Source: Camellia lanceoleosa (taxonomy: Eukaryota > Streptophyta > Magnoliopsida > Ericales > Theaceae). Taken from it: 64,000 nt of DNA. The notes under the pieces were generated by a model. The model saw nothing but the letters and a program-made list of their open reading frames with translations, ran no database searches and was not told the origin of the DNA. Every line of letters starts with the position of its first letter. Within the stretch, counting starts at the first letter, position 1. The stretch covers positions 192,225,154 to 192,289,153 of the forward strand of contig CM045762.1 of the NCBI GenBank assembly GCA_025200525.1, in the 5' to 3' direction. The translations under genes were made by a program, and so were the position numbers. This document shows positions 12,531-24,168 of the stretch, in pieces.

Positions 12531-12966
12531 TCATTTTCCATCAAGTGAGGTACGCGTGCCTCATTTCGCATTTCATCGCATTTCGAGGTACGCGTGCCTC
12601 GTTTTGCACTTCATTTTCCATCAAGTGAGGTACGCGTGACTCATTTCGCATTTCATCGCATTTCGAGGTACGCGTGCCTCGTTTTGCACTTCATTTTCCA
12701 TCAAGTGAGGTACGCGTGCCTCATTTCGCATTTCATCGCATTTCGAGGTACGCGTGCCTCGTTTTGCACTTCATTTTCCATCAAGTGAGGTACGCGTGCC
12801 TCATTTCGCATTTCATCGCATTTCGAGGTACGCATGCCTCGTTTTACACTCCCTTTTTCCATCAAGTGAGGTACGCGTGCCTCATTTTGCATTTCATCGC
12901 ATTTCGAGGTACGCGTGCCTCGTTTTACACTCCCTTTTTCCATCAAATGAGGTACGCGTGCCTCAT
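12531..12966 (+). repeat. 80-bp tandem repeat, about 5.4 copies
   Basis: Units start at 12531, 12611, 12691 and 12771, exactly 80 bp apart, and continue with slightly longer units to 12966. Each unit holds two near-copies of a half-unit built on GAGGTACGCGTGCCTC, itself a near-perfect inverted repeat (GAGGTACGCGTGCCTC pairs with itself apart from the centre). The open frames across it are only by-products of the period. Tandem arrays before the 3' LTR are typical of Ogre-type elements. Confidence 0.9.
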
Positions 12967-12978
12967 GTGCATTTCAGT

Positions 12979-13264
12979 TGCCCCACAGGGTCCGGCGGGA
13001 CCTTAAACACGCCCGGTCTAGGAAACCTTAAATCCTCGGGAGGTGTGAGACCTTCGGTGCATTAGGGTGCACCTCATTGCATTTAGCATGCATTCCATCG
13101 TGCTGTCTTGCGCACCTCTATCGCACTGTTTTGTGCATTTCGAATCACTCACGTTGTTTAGCGCCTCGCACTATCTTGTGCATTCGCACCGTTGCCCCAC
13201 AAGGTCCGGCGGGACCTTAAACACGCCCGGTCTAGGAGACCTTAAATCCTCGGGAGGTGCGAGA
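12979..13264 (+). repeat. Spaced direct repeat of about 72 bp
   Basis: The phrase starting CCCCACA and running through GGTCCGGCGGGACCTTAAAC occurs at about 12979-13050 and again at about 13193-13264. A third, shortened copy of its tail (GTCTAGGAGACCTTAAATCC) lies near 13477. The core GTCCGGCGGGAC is close to palindromic. Confidence 0.75.
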
Positions 13265-13870
13265 CCTCCGGTGCACCGAAGTGCACCTCATTGCATCTCA
13301 ACATTTTCATGCATCGCATTGTAGATATTGCATATGTGATGCATTTCAACAAAAATAAAAAACAACCAAAAATATACATGCATTGTCTTGCATTTTTCCT
13401 AGCATCATGCATCATTTGCATTTCAACAAAAAACACAAAAAAAACATGCATTGTCATGCATACATTTTGCATCCTGGTCTAGGAGACCTTAAATCCTCTG
13501 GAGGTGCAATTCCTTCGGTGTTTGTCGTGCCCGAATGACTTCCTTGATTGCGGTGAGTTCCTAGGAGACTAACGGGGACGGTTGAAACTAGAGTTCGAAC
13601 GGCTCATGCCTAGAACGTAAAGGTTTGGAATTTCCAAGGCTAAAGTCTGGTTTAAATACCCAGGGGGTGTACCCTCGGCTTGAAACCTGTATGGAAGCCC
13701 CATAGGTTGAGGTAGTGTGTTTACGCCTCAATTCTGGATACTGAACCAACCTAGTATACCATCCTGTTGGAAGAATAGGGAAAGCTGCAATCATGGTCAT
13801 TGCATCATCTGAATTGTCGTGCATTCCATCCATTTCATTGTAGATTTTGCATTATAGGTTGCATGCATCT

Positions 13871-14362
13871 CATTGCATCTCCTTCCATCTATGGCTTGCG
13901 CCTTTCCTTGTCAAGCTTGGTCTGGTATGTGCCTATACTTTTTACGTCGAAGCATAGTTCTGCTTGTGTATCGCGCCTATTCCACGTTGGGATGTTGGTT
14001 TGAGGTTGCGGCACTCTTTTCTGTGTTAGACATGGTTTGTATGCGTACATGCCTTTCCTAGGCAAGATTTGGTTTGGCCTGCGTGCCATATCCATTGTAT
14101 CCATTCCATTGCATGCATTTCATTGCATCTCCTTCCATCTATGGCTTGCGCCTTTCCTTGTCAAGCTTGGCCTGGTATGTGCCTATACTTTTCACGTCGA
14201 AGCACAGTTCTGCAAGTGTATCGCGCCTACACCACGTTGGGATGTTGGTTTGAGGTTGCGGCACCCTTTTCTGTGATTAGACATGGCTTGTATGCATGCA
14301 TGCCTTTCCTAGGCGAGATACGGTTTGGCCCGCGTGCCATATCCTTTGTATATATTACATTG
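13871..14362 (+). repeat. Two-copy tandem repeat, period 250 bp
   Basis: The segment starting CATTGCATCTCCTTCCATCT at 13871 recurs at 14121 with few changes and runs to about 14362. It lies in the untranslated part before the 3' LTR. Confidence 0.85.
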
Positions 14363-15342
14363 TAGTGTAATTGTTGCATCCGGCATTAGGATCGTTGTCC
14401 CATCCCCAGCGGGTCGTTTCCCCACTTATGTCATTCCACTCAATACTTGTTCCTGCGTTCGTGCGTATTACTCATAGATCAGACATCGTTCTATGGGACA
14501 CGGACTTGTTACTTCCATCAATCTACCTGACATTCGTGTGGTTTCGAACCGCTCGTGATTGGATCATGATTCAATTGCATTGCATATTACATTGCATATT
14601 ATTTGCATTGTATATATCTGTTTTGTAGTTTTGCATATCATTTGCATTACATTTAGATTCAATTGCATATCATTGCACTGTTTTGTGCACTTCATTGCAT
14701 TGTCATGCATGTTGCTAACAATATCACACCTGTTAAGTTTGTTTTCTTTTCAGGCACGATATTGTATGTATGGTTCATTTGAAGCTGGCGCGACCAGACG
14801 GACCAGACAGGTATTGTATCCTCCGAGTGAGACGTATCGAGAATTGCACAATTCTCATACACCCTTTCTGCATTGTAGTGTAGTTTGGAGTATTCTAGCT
14901 TAAAACTGTTGCATGCGTGCTTCGTTACAGCATTCTTTGCATGATCATAAGTTATGCTTGGCTTCTTGCATTTTCAGTTGCATTTTGCCCCTGCCTTCGG
15001 GCGCATATCTTACTTGTCTTGCATGTTTGTCTAAGTCTTCGGCCTTGTCAAAAATGGGTCGTCTCTGGGCTTTGACATTCACTCCCGTCATTCTTATGAC
15101 TTCCGAGTTACATCAAAAGAGGCAATCAGAGACACCCCATTTTTGACCGTCCTCAAGACTTGGACGTCACCGTTGGAACACTCGGTGATTATCCATGTTT
15201 GTGTTTGTTTGGAGTTCCCAGAGTTCTCGGCTCGCGCGCCTTGCCTCAGGACCTCCGAACTCGACCGTTTTGTGTCTAGTTTTGCACCAAACACTTGAGT
15301 TTGCCTTGAAAGGGCAGGGAATGCTTTGTGAGGTATCCCCAC

Positions 15343-15441
15343 ACACCACCGGCTGTGGCTAAAGGCCACCGGCTAGCTGGTATTGCTATCGGCACTTTAT
15401 TGTGCCGACCGGCACTATTTTGTGCCGACCGGCACTAAGTT
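15343..15441 (+). repeat. CCGGC motif cluster near the 5' side of the LTR
   Basis: CCACCGGCT occurs twice, followed by repeated GTGCCGACCGGCACTATTTT units. The same motifs in the opposite order and orientation form the cluster at 17466-17577. Confidence 0.7.
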
Positions 15442-15588
15442 TTGCCAAAATGGCATCCTTAGCCGGCCGGGCACTGTGCACTTGCTTTCTGAGATATTTT
15501 CAGACAGCTGTGTGCCATTTGTTCCCCCTCCATACACGTGTATGGAGGGATGAGGCTTTGGCTTGCTTAGCTTGTAAGCTTTGTTGGC

Positions 15589-15596
15589 TTATAAGA
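15589..15596 (+). promoter_or_regulatory. LTR TATA-like element
   Basis: TTATAAGA lies about 460 bp into the LTR. The inverted family copy at 38410-42347 has CTATATAAG at the matching place (TATATAA on the minus strand, 41729-41735). Conservation between copies supports a promoter role. Confidence 0.5.
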
Positions 15597-16102
15597 GAGA
15601 GGGCTCTCCTCTTGGCTGAAGGTTACAAAATTTTGAGAGCTTTAGACATTGTTAGAGAGTTAGAGCTCTGGTTTTTTTAGGGTTAGAATAGATATACACT
15701 CTATCTCTCTCTTTCCCTTTGTGTTCTAGGTGCATAAGTTCACACTTTTGCACATAAACACCTACTCTTTCACCTTTTCTTGGTGTACTCAAAGATCAGG
15801 GCTTGTTCTTGGAGGTTCTTGACTGATTTGGAGCTCAAGGAAGCCAACACATCAAGCTTTGTGAAGAAGGCTACAAGGGTAACTACTATACCCCCTTTTT
15901 ACCCCATTCTTGTACCTTCCTTTTACTTGCTTTATAACAGTTTTTGAGCTTAGTGTTTGGCACATAAAAGTTCTGATTTTTGACCCTCTTTATTGTATAT
16001 TAAGAGTGCTTTGCACTTTGGGGAGGTTTGACCACCTTTAGGCCTTGAAAGGCCTCTTTTTTGTGCTATTTTGGAGAGATCCGGGACTTGTGTGCTTGGA
16101 CC

Positions 16103-16142
16103 TCTCCACCACTGAAATCTTGAGGGATTTCAGTGGTGGAGA
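16103..16142 (+). repeat. Perfect 17-bp-stem hairpin in the LTR
   Basis: TCTCCACCACTGAAATC (16103-16119) and GATTTCAGTGGTGGAGA (16126-16142) pair fully around the loop TTGAGG. The family copy at 38410-42347 keeps the fold at 41175-41210 with paired changes. This suggests selection on structure at least until insertion. Confidence 0.8.
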
Positions 16143-17465
16143 TGGTGCCTTAAAGTCCTAGAAAGGAGAGGGCCACCCCCTCTCCTTGTTGTCCTTGAAA
16201 AGGGCAAAATTTGGCTTCCAAAGGAACACCATGCTTGAGTGTGTGTTGAGCATGTTTAAGTTGTTTTTCATGTTTATATTGCCATGATATAACATGCCTA
16301 TAAGTTGGTTTTAGCACTCTTTGCGTGCTTTGCATAGATGCTTTGTAATGCCTTAATATTGCCTTAACATGCCTAGGTTCTTAGCCTTTGTTTCTAGCAT
16401 GTTTTAGGACTACCTCCATGAAGCTTTTGTGCCTATATTGTCATGTTTTAGGTCTGTCTCATGTTGTTTGGGCTTATCTTAGCATGTTTAATATAGCCTC
16501 TTTGTATTTGGCTTGTTGGCCTTAAGAGTATGAGTGTGTAGCATGCCTTGCTTGCATTACTTTTGATGGTTTGGAACCATCTAGCATGTCATTTCAGCCT
16601 CTTTAGTGTGCTTGTAAGCTTACCTAAGTGGCTTCTTTAATGCTTCAAAAGCTTGTATTACATGTTCCATGTTTTGGCCTTAATGCATGCCTTTGAGCTC
16701 ATGTCATTTAGATGCCATCTAGGTGATCCTTTAAGCTTAGTTTTATGTGTTAAAACTCTGTTTTTGATTGGTTAAGTGTTACCATGAGTGGTTGTGCTAA
16801 GCATGGTTCAAAGCCTCATTGACTTGTCTTAAGCCTTGGGCCATTTGCATGCTTTGTTTAGCATGTCTTATTGCATGATTTGGCATCATGTTTTGCATGA
16901 TTTTCAGAGCTTTCCATGCATGCTATTGGCCTATATTCTTGCCTCTTAGATGTGTTTGAGAGTTGCTTTTGTATGCCTAAGTATTGGTGCCTTGATTTGT
17001 GCATATGTGTATGTGCATTTGATCTCATCTTCTTAGCACCTTGGCCACTGATTTTAGGCCTTTTGGAGTTGCCTAATTCATGTCTAAGTCCATCCCCCAT
17101 GTGGTTTGCATGCTTGCCTTGTATGCTTGCATAAGTGCATCATATTGTCCACATTGCATGCCTAGTTGACATGCTTAGGGATCCATCACATTGACATGCA
17201 TGCCAAGCCTCTTGAAGTGAGTTTGATAGGAGTTTGGCACCCTTGTTTACTTGTTTGGTTTGCATACATTTGAAATCAAATTTGCATCCTTGGTTCTTCG
17301 GGCCATCATGCATGGAAATGCGTGAATGGCGGCCCGAGAACCGAGGCACATCTCCCTTTGAGTTAAAAACATGATAAGGAGTGTGTTTGGTGCATACATG
17401 CTTTGAATTACATTGCCATGCAAGTTTTGTCCTCTGCTGTTGTGAGTTGTAGGTTTTACAGGCTT

Positions 17466-17577
17466 TTTGTGCCGACCGGCACTATTTAGTGCCGACCGGC
17501 AGTCAATTGGCAGCCGGTGATGGAATTCAGTGCCGGTGGCCACATCCTTCAGCCGGTGGTGCTCTACTCCAGCCGGT
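17466..17577 (+). repeat. CCGGC motif cluster near the 3' side of the LTR
   Basis: GTGCCGACCGGCACTATTTA is followed by several CAGCCGGTG phrases. Together with 15343-15441 it forms an inverted pair of clusters spanning the LTR centre. Confidence 0.7.
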
Positions 17578-18924
17578 GGTGATCTCCAGTGCTCTGGGAA
17601 GTAGTCCTGAGACTTTGGAAGTCTTCAGAGGAGGATAGCAGGGAAAACAGAGGCACACTTGCATGGTAGTGCGATTCCGAACGAGTCCCGGGCGCGTGCC
17701 GCATTTGGCCCTCATCCCGAGGCGGCTTATCGCTTTTATTAGATTAATTAATGTGTTTAATTAATTTAGTGAATTTATAATAATTAGCCTGCGTAGTTAA
17801 TTATCTGTATTATTCTTTTGGTCCCTCCGAGTGGGGGCGTATTTGTAATAAGTGTGTGTGAGTGGGTGTATGTCTTCCAATCCCCATTTCTTTCTATCCC
17901 TTTTATTTACCTGCTTACGATGGTAGATTAGGGCACGTCTATTTTAGCATACCTTATGCAATGCATGCGTGCATTCATGCATTTGTTTACATGCACCGGG
18001 CTCGGTACATCATACAAACTGCATAGTATTTTCAATTCCGAATTGAATACGTGTTACTTGTTGCATCTCACGTGCCATGTTTAGGGTTAGCCGAGCCTAC
18101 TCTAGATTGCATCTATGCCTGTGTTGCATTAGCCATTTAACATGAACTAGGTCACGCATGCTTGCTAACTAGTTTCCTGTTTCGGCACGGAGTACAATGT
18201 AAGTATTTATGCTTTAGCATATCGCATGCGTGTGAATGTTAACATGACAGTATGCTTGCCATGCGGCTAATTGCTTACGTGATAAACTGTCTGAATGCCT
18301 GTGGGTGGAGGTTGGATTGCTTGAGTTGGGAGTACTCATTGAAATCCGTATTTTAGCCTACTTGCGAGTAGCAAAAACCAACACGTTTTTCGAGACAAAA
18401 CGGATATGCAATGTTTATTTCCAAATTAGGCAATCTAGTCTATACTTGTTTGCTGCGCGCATAACATAGTAATTCTAGGCTAATAATTGGAATAAGAATG
18501 CATAAAGTTTTCAAAAACGGATATCATGGTTAGTAGAGGCCGGTCTTCGGACCGGGCGAAAGGGGGTGCTCATAGCTGACCTTCCCCGATCGTACCCAAG
18601 CTCCCGAGCCAAGCTACTTTGGTGATGACGGACACGTGGCCTTCGGCACCGAGTCAGGGTTTCCTAAATTCCCCAATTTTAAAATATTTAGGTGGCGACT
18701 CTGTATCTGGCAAAGCAGTCCATGTTTGGCACTACTTTCGAAAAATCTGTTTTCTCAAAACGATTTGCCAGAGTTGGACTCTTTGGTTCAGATTACGAAC
18801 CGCAACAAACAAAACGAGGGAGTCCGAACTGTAGCGAGGTCCCTCGCGGGCGTTGTTACACTAGGATAGAAAGAGAATGCAAAAATGCACGTGAAAACAC
18901 TTAACAAAAGGTGCTAAAAATAGG

Positions 18925-19215
18925 GCTCTCGCTCAAGCGTGACTTCTTACACTCGAGCGAACATGCAAAATGTGAGTGGTAGCTCGAGCACCAGATTTGT
19001 CGCTCGAGCAGTCTGTAAACTTTTGTAAAAGTGCTAGTTGATTGATTTTTCTGCTTGATGCTCGCTCGAGCGCAACTTTTGTCGCTCGAGCGGACTGCAA
19101 AACATAAGAACTTCTGGGGGCTTGCATTTCATGCTCGAGCGGACTTCTGGTCGCTCGAGCGGAAGTACACGTACTCAGAGTGGTCGCTCGAGCGTGGATT
19201 CCTTCGCTCGAGTGG
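18925..19215. promoter_or_regulatory. Five pairs of GCTCGAGCG-type palindromes, left chromovirus LTR
   Basis: Pairs include GCTCGAGCG followed by 11 bp and GCTCGAG at about 19187-19213, and similar pairs from 18925 on. The start-to-start spacing is 20 bp in every pair I measured. The right LTR keeps decayed versions at 33735-34030. Confidence 0.6.
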
Positions 19216-20015
19216 AAGTGCAAAATTTGGAATTTCCAGATTGCACTCATTAGCTCAAAACTCGAATCTAACTCATCAAAACACAACTCTTGGCCCCCAA
19301 AACTTGAGAAAACAAGTTTAGACTTTGAAAACATTAAGAATGAAAGATCCTTTCACAAAATCAAGGCTTAAGAGTAAGTTAATTGTGCAAAAATTCAACT
19401 TAAAATATAATAACATGATATGAACATGACATGCATATATTCATTTGGATTCATGGCTTCCAAAACATGATCAAATGAGGTCCAATGGTGAGAAATGGTT
19501 TGAATTCTTCAAACCATGCTAGAATTACAACATGTATAAGAGAAAATCTTTGAAGACAACTTCAAAATGTCATGAAATATACATGCATGCATGGTATGAT
19601 TTATACTCTTTTATTTTAGTTCAATTTCAACTTAATTCTCTTGTATTCATGAACTTCCCAACTCAAAAGCAAGACTAAAGGCTTGAATTCTTACCATATA
19701 CTTTGGATTCACAAGTGTAGAGGCTTAAATTTCTAAACTTTCCTCAAGTTTCCAACAATTCCTAGCAATTCACCCCTTCGCCCTTGTTGAACTCACTCTC
19801 ACTTTTGGTCTCTCTCTTTTCCCACATTTGTAGCTCAAAAAGAGTGAAATAAGAGTGTATGGATGCATATCAGAGTCCACTAATGCCTTAGTTAGGCTTG
19901 GATTAAGGAATTCATTAATTAGTCTTAATTGAGCACTAATTACTCTAATTTAATCGTTCTGAATCGAATTTCAATTAAACCTACCATAAAATTCTAAAAA
20001 TCCCAAATAACACAT

Positions 20016-22493
20016 TGTCACGACCCAAGCCCGACCATATGGGTTTAGCATCAGAATCGCCGATGTCCGAGATTAGAAGGCCGCTTATGATAAAAGCAGT
20101 TTAACAGTACGAGGCTGGCGGAAGCCAATACAGTAAATAAATAGTATCCAATGAGCTGTGACAGTCTGTATGCCAAAAAGATTTTTCATAGATATGCACA
20201 TCAACAGTCAGTACAGAACAGTATATACAGTATTTACAACCACTCAGTACGGGGACTTGATCCCTATTCACAGTACAGTAACATTCAGATTAAACAAAAC
20301 CATTCAGTTATTACAACAGTAGACAGTATAGAAGGGGGAGATACTAAAACACCCCTAAGCCTTAGTAAAATAGGCTCGGAACCTCGCAGTGAGGCACATT
20401 GGTTGGCTTGACAAAACTGGGACTTCACCCCGACGCCTCTAGCTTTGATCCGGTACCTGTGCACCTACATATATATATATATATATGAGCAGTGAGCTAA
20501 AGCCCAGTGAATAACATAATGCTTAAAGAGGTTAAGAATGAATGTCCTTACAGAATGAAATCAGTTCATTTAAATAGTATTTCAGTTGTTCAGTCAGTAC
20601 AGTCATATGTGGTACATCCAATAGCATAACAGTACAGTAAACAGTAGGTCTTGAAAGACCGAACAGTAGTGATGGCCATCTAACAGTAGTGGTTCCAACG
20701 AGAGAACCGACAGAGATCTCTATAACAAGAATAACGATGTGATGGGTGCTAAGGATGCCTGTCTGATTGAATATAGGACAATCATTCATTCAGTAAATAA
20801 TTCAGTTCAGTAAACAGTTCAGTTCAGTATTTCAAAAGATGATCATTTGAACATATCTTTACACAAAAGTTACTCACAGAGTTTGGGCTACAGTAGGCTA
20901 GAGCGTGTCCCCCCAGTCGCCAACCCTACACAGTTAACAGATTGAACACACTAAGCTACGTAGTTGGGAAAGATATTTAACTTAACCCCTAGTTTGCCTC
21001 GGTGTGTTCTACATCTATAACCTCAATAAGATGTCTTAAACTAGGCTTAAGAATGCCTAGAATGGAATGAGGATGCAAAGATGTACTCAGAAAACAGTTT
21101 CAGAACCTTTCCTAAAAACAGAGTCCCACTCGAGCGCAGGTTTCCCCGCTCGAGCGGACATGCAGACAAAGGTACCCGCTCGAGCGGCAAATCCCCCGCT
21201 CTAGCGTGCTGTAAAAGTACTGGATGGGTGAAATATCCGCTCGACGCTCCGCTCGAGCGTGTCACCAGTCCTCCGCTCGAGCGGACTGTAAAACAATGCA
21301 AGATGCTGGGAGCTCGATTTTCCCGCTCGAGCGCCACTTATCCCGCTCGAGCGTACTGTACAAAACATGCAACAAATGCTGGAAGCTTGATTTCTCCGCT
21401 CGAGCGCGGATCCCTCCGCTCGAGCGGACACCAAAAATCTGGAAAACCTAGAATTGTGTTCTAAGTTGAAACTCAAGTTTGGAACACCAAAATCGATCCT
21501 CTTGGGCCCATTTTCTGGAAAACTCATAAAAACACATAATATATCATGTTTCAAACCTCAATTTAAGAAATCAAAGCCCAAGGGTGTTTAGTCAAACTCC
21601 AAATCAAACCATTTTTCATGAACAATGCTCAAACATGACATGCATGGATTAAAACTCTTTCAAAGCTTCCAAAACATGCTCTATTGAGCTCACAACTTCA
21701 AAAACAAGATGAAAACATGGATTTAAACATGATTATGAACATGCATGTGGCATTTGACCATGAAATCAACTCCAAATTCACTAAATTCAACATGCATGCA
21801 ACAATTAGGCTTCAATCTAACATGATAGGCCTACAACATGACTTAGCTCCTCACTTTAGCATGAAACATGCAAGAACAAGTTTAAATTCAACAATGAGAA
21901 GGTCAAAGATCTACCTTAAGTCTAGTACTTCAAGATTTAGGAGCTCAATTGGCAACTATACTTCAATTCTCAAACAATTCTTCAAGGTTACAAGCCAAAT
22001 CAACAAATGAACCCAATTCTCACTCGCTCCCTCTCTATGTCGGCAAATGCAAGAAGAAAGGGTGAAGGAAATGTTGATTAACTAAACAATAAGGCTCAAA
22101 TATTGTTATAATAAAGGGCCCACTCACAATGGCAATTCCGTAATTAAGTCAAACTCTTTAATTGGCTTTATTCAATCTAATTTAATCATACCTAATCAAC
22201 TTTCGGATAAATATATCATAAAATTACATAAATTATGACGATCATAAAACGCTAAACGATTTCTAATTCGGCCGCCGATAAGGCCTCCAATTAGCAGTTT
22301 AAACATATAAATTCAGACAGATATATGATCAATCAAACAAATAGAAATGCAATACGATGAATAAACTCAATCAATTCAGATTCAATTTCAGTCAGTTAGT
22401 TTAGTGGTTTATTCAGTTCACTTATCAGTCATAATCAGTCCAGTTTAACAGTAATCGGTATTCATTCGGTAATCACTAGTGAGGGTTGTTACA
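20016..22493 (-). mobile_element. Solo LTR, 2478 bp (family B), inside the chromovirus left LTR
   Basis: It starts TGTCACGACCC and ends GGGTTGTTACA, with a 5-bp target duplication CACAT at 20011-20015 and 22494-22498. The right chromovirus LTR shows the empty site AACACATAAACC near 34822, which proves the insertion. No coding sequence is found inside it. It carries the densest palindrome array in the window. Confidence 0.9.
21127..21425. promoter_or_regulatory. Dense array of CCGCTCGAGCGG-type palindromes in solo LTR B
   Basis: About eight exact CGCTCGAGCG copies and three decayed copies lie within 300 bp. They are arranged in pairs with 20-bp period (one pair at 24 bp), and pairs are separated by a repeated phrase containing ACTGTAAAACA and GCTGGGAGCT. 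Whether it is a regulatory array is not shown by sequence alone. Confidence 0.65.
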
Positions 22494-22734
22494 CACATAA
22501 ACCAAGTTAATTTCAAAATCGGATGTCGATAAAGCCTTCAATTCACAAACCGAAACGAAAATATGAGCAGATCTTTTTACGTTAAACAAATACAAACACA
22601 AATAATGCAATGCATATGTAATTAACTCAAGATTTCTTCTTAATTACTTGTTAGGAATACATAAGCATGTATTAACATTAATCATGGGTCGGAGTTGTTA
22701 CAGTCTTCCCCCCTTAGGGAGTTTGGTCCTCTAA

Positions 22735-24141
22735 ACTCAAATTACCTTCATTTTGAAAGAATACCGGGCCCAAAGGAAATAGTTCCGGGTATCTTTTCAT
22801 CATATCTTCCTCTGTCTCCCAAGTTGCATAGGTCCCTCCATGATTTTGCCAATTGACTTTCATTAATCGGATTTCCTTGTTTCTCAATTTCTTGATTCTT
22901 CGGTTAACAATCTATATCAGCCTCTCTTCATATGTATAGTCATCTTTCAGGAACACATGAGTTGGTTTTATCACATGGAGTGGATCTCTCAAATAATCCC
23001 GAAGCATAGAGATATGAAATACATTGTTCATATGTTCCATGGCTAGTGGTAAAGTTACCCGATACGTCACTGAATTTATCTTCTCAAAGATTTCATAGGG
23101 TCCAACATATCTTGGTGCCAATTTGCCTTTCACGCCAAACCGTGTATGGCCTTTCATTGGAGCCACCTTGATAAATACGTAGTCTTTGACTTCATATTCC
23201 TTGTCTTTTCTTCGAACATCGGCATAGCTCTTCTGGCGGCTTTGTGCAGTTTTCAGTATTTGCTGAATCAATTTCACATTTTCAGTTGTTTCTTGCACAA
23301 GTTCTAGTCCCAACAACGGTCTATCACCTACCTCAGCCCAACAGATCGGAGATCGGCATTTTCTACGATACAAAGCTTCATAAGGAGCCATACCAAAACT
23401 TGAATGGTAGCTATTATTATATACAAACTCGGCCAACGGTAAGTAGGTTTTCTAACTGCCTTGAAAGTCTAAAGCACACATCCGTAACAAGTCTTCGAAT
23501 GTTTGAATGGTCCGTTCAGATTGACCATCTGTCTGTGGGTGATAAGCACTGCTTAGCCTCAATTCAGTTCTCAGAGCTTGCTATAGACTCTGCCAGAATC
23601 TTGAAGTGAACTTAAGATCTCTTTCTGATACAATAGATGCTGGTATGCTATGTAATCTCATAATTTCGTTAACATACAAATTAGCCAACTTATCTGCATT
23701 ATACAGTGATTTAATAGGTAAGAAATGTGCTGATTTTGTTGAATGATCAACAATTACCCAAATAAAATCCATACCTCGAGGAGAGCGAGGTAATCCCACA
23801 ATGAAGTCCATGGTAATGTGCTCTCATTTCCATTCCGGTATTGGAAGCGACTGTAATAAACCAGCAGGTCGTTGATGTTCAGCTTTGACTTGTTGGCAGT
23901 AAAAACATCGAGCTATAAAATCTGCAATGCTCTTTTTCATTCCAGGCCACCAGAAATTCTGTTTCAAATCATGATACATCTTTGTGTTTCCTGGATGTAT
24001 GGCAAATTTGGAGTTGTGAGCTTCTGCAATGATTTGTTTCCTTAAATCAAAACAACTTGGCACACAAAGACAACTTTGAAATTTCAACACACTGTTTTCG
24101 AATACAAACACGGGCCTGGGTTTTGAGTCAATTTCATTCAC
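22735..24141 (-). pseudogene. Chromovirus integrase and chromodomain tail, broken
   Basis: The zinc-binding HHCC part (HPGNTKMYHDLKQNFWWPGM, then FYCQQ) is at about 24141-23824. The catalytic core follows with MDFIVGLPRS and the second acidic region near SERDLKF (23811-23581). The C-terminal part has MAPYEALYRRKCRSP and LAPRYVGPYEI (23436-22912). A TAG at about 22912-22914 then interrupts a tail with LRNKEIRLMKVNWQNH and ATWE, which is the chromodomain-like block of Tekay/Del elements. Stops and frame changes occur near 23440, 23580, 23812 and 22912. In an active element the product inserts cDNA, and the chromodomain steers it to heterochromatin. Confidence 0.85.
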
Positions 24142-24168
24142 AATCTTTTTCAGGAACTCATCTTGCAG

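Larger units (their letters stand above)
1..18860 (+). mobile_element. Ogre/Tat-like Ty3/gypsy retrotransposon, non-autonomous, 5' end outside window
   Basis: The last 482 bp of a 5' LTR open the window and match the end of the 3' LTR at 18379-18860 with a constant offset of 18378 and only a few mismatches. A tRNA-Arg-type primer-binding site follows the 5' LTR. The internal part (about 14.6 kb) holds a broken gag, an antisense plant mobile domain gene and tandem-repeat blocks. I see no protease, reverse transcriptase or integrase motif in any frame, so the element looks non-autonomous. Very long LTRs (about 3.7 kb) and an antisense extra gene fit the Tat/Ogre lineage. It is inserted in the left LTR of the chromovirus that follows: the base after the 3' LTR is the start of CTAGG, which lies uninterrupted in the chromovirus right LTR near 33658. 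The matching left target duplication is outside the window. Confidence 0.8.
15127..18860 (+). repeat. 3' LTR of the Ogre/Tat-like element, about 3.73 kb
   Basis: The right end at 18860 is fixed by the match to the 5' LTR and by the junction with CTAGG. The left end is set by comparison with the inverted copy at 38410-42347: similarity starts at GACACCCCATTTTTGACC, so the boundary lies within a few bases of 15127. A purine-rich AAAAGAGGCAA just before it may be the polypurine tract. It holds a TATA-like site, a strong hairpin, and two CCGGC motif clusters. Confidence 0.8.
18861..22702 (-). repeat. Left LTR (3' LTR) of the chromovirus, 5' part lost to the window edge, interrupted by a solo LTR
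   Basis: 18861-20015 and 22499-22702 align collinearly with 33658-35030 in the right LTR. The outer part of this LTR lies beyond the Ogre-like element and outside the window. It ends GGAGTTGTTACA at 22702, next to the polypurine tract read on the minus strand (22703-22719). Confidence 0.85.

Noticed and set aside
12419..13065. Several overlapping open frames with repeated peptides on both strands
   Set aside because: They follow the 80-bp tandem array in every frame and have no coding signal.
21127..21425. CRISPR-like array (short palindromic repeats with short spacers)
   Set aside because: Spacing alternates within and between pairs, there are no cas genes, and the array is inside a plant LTR.
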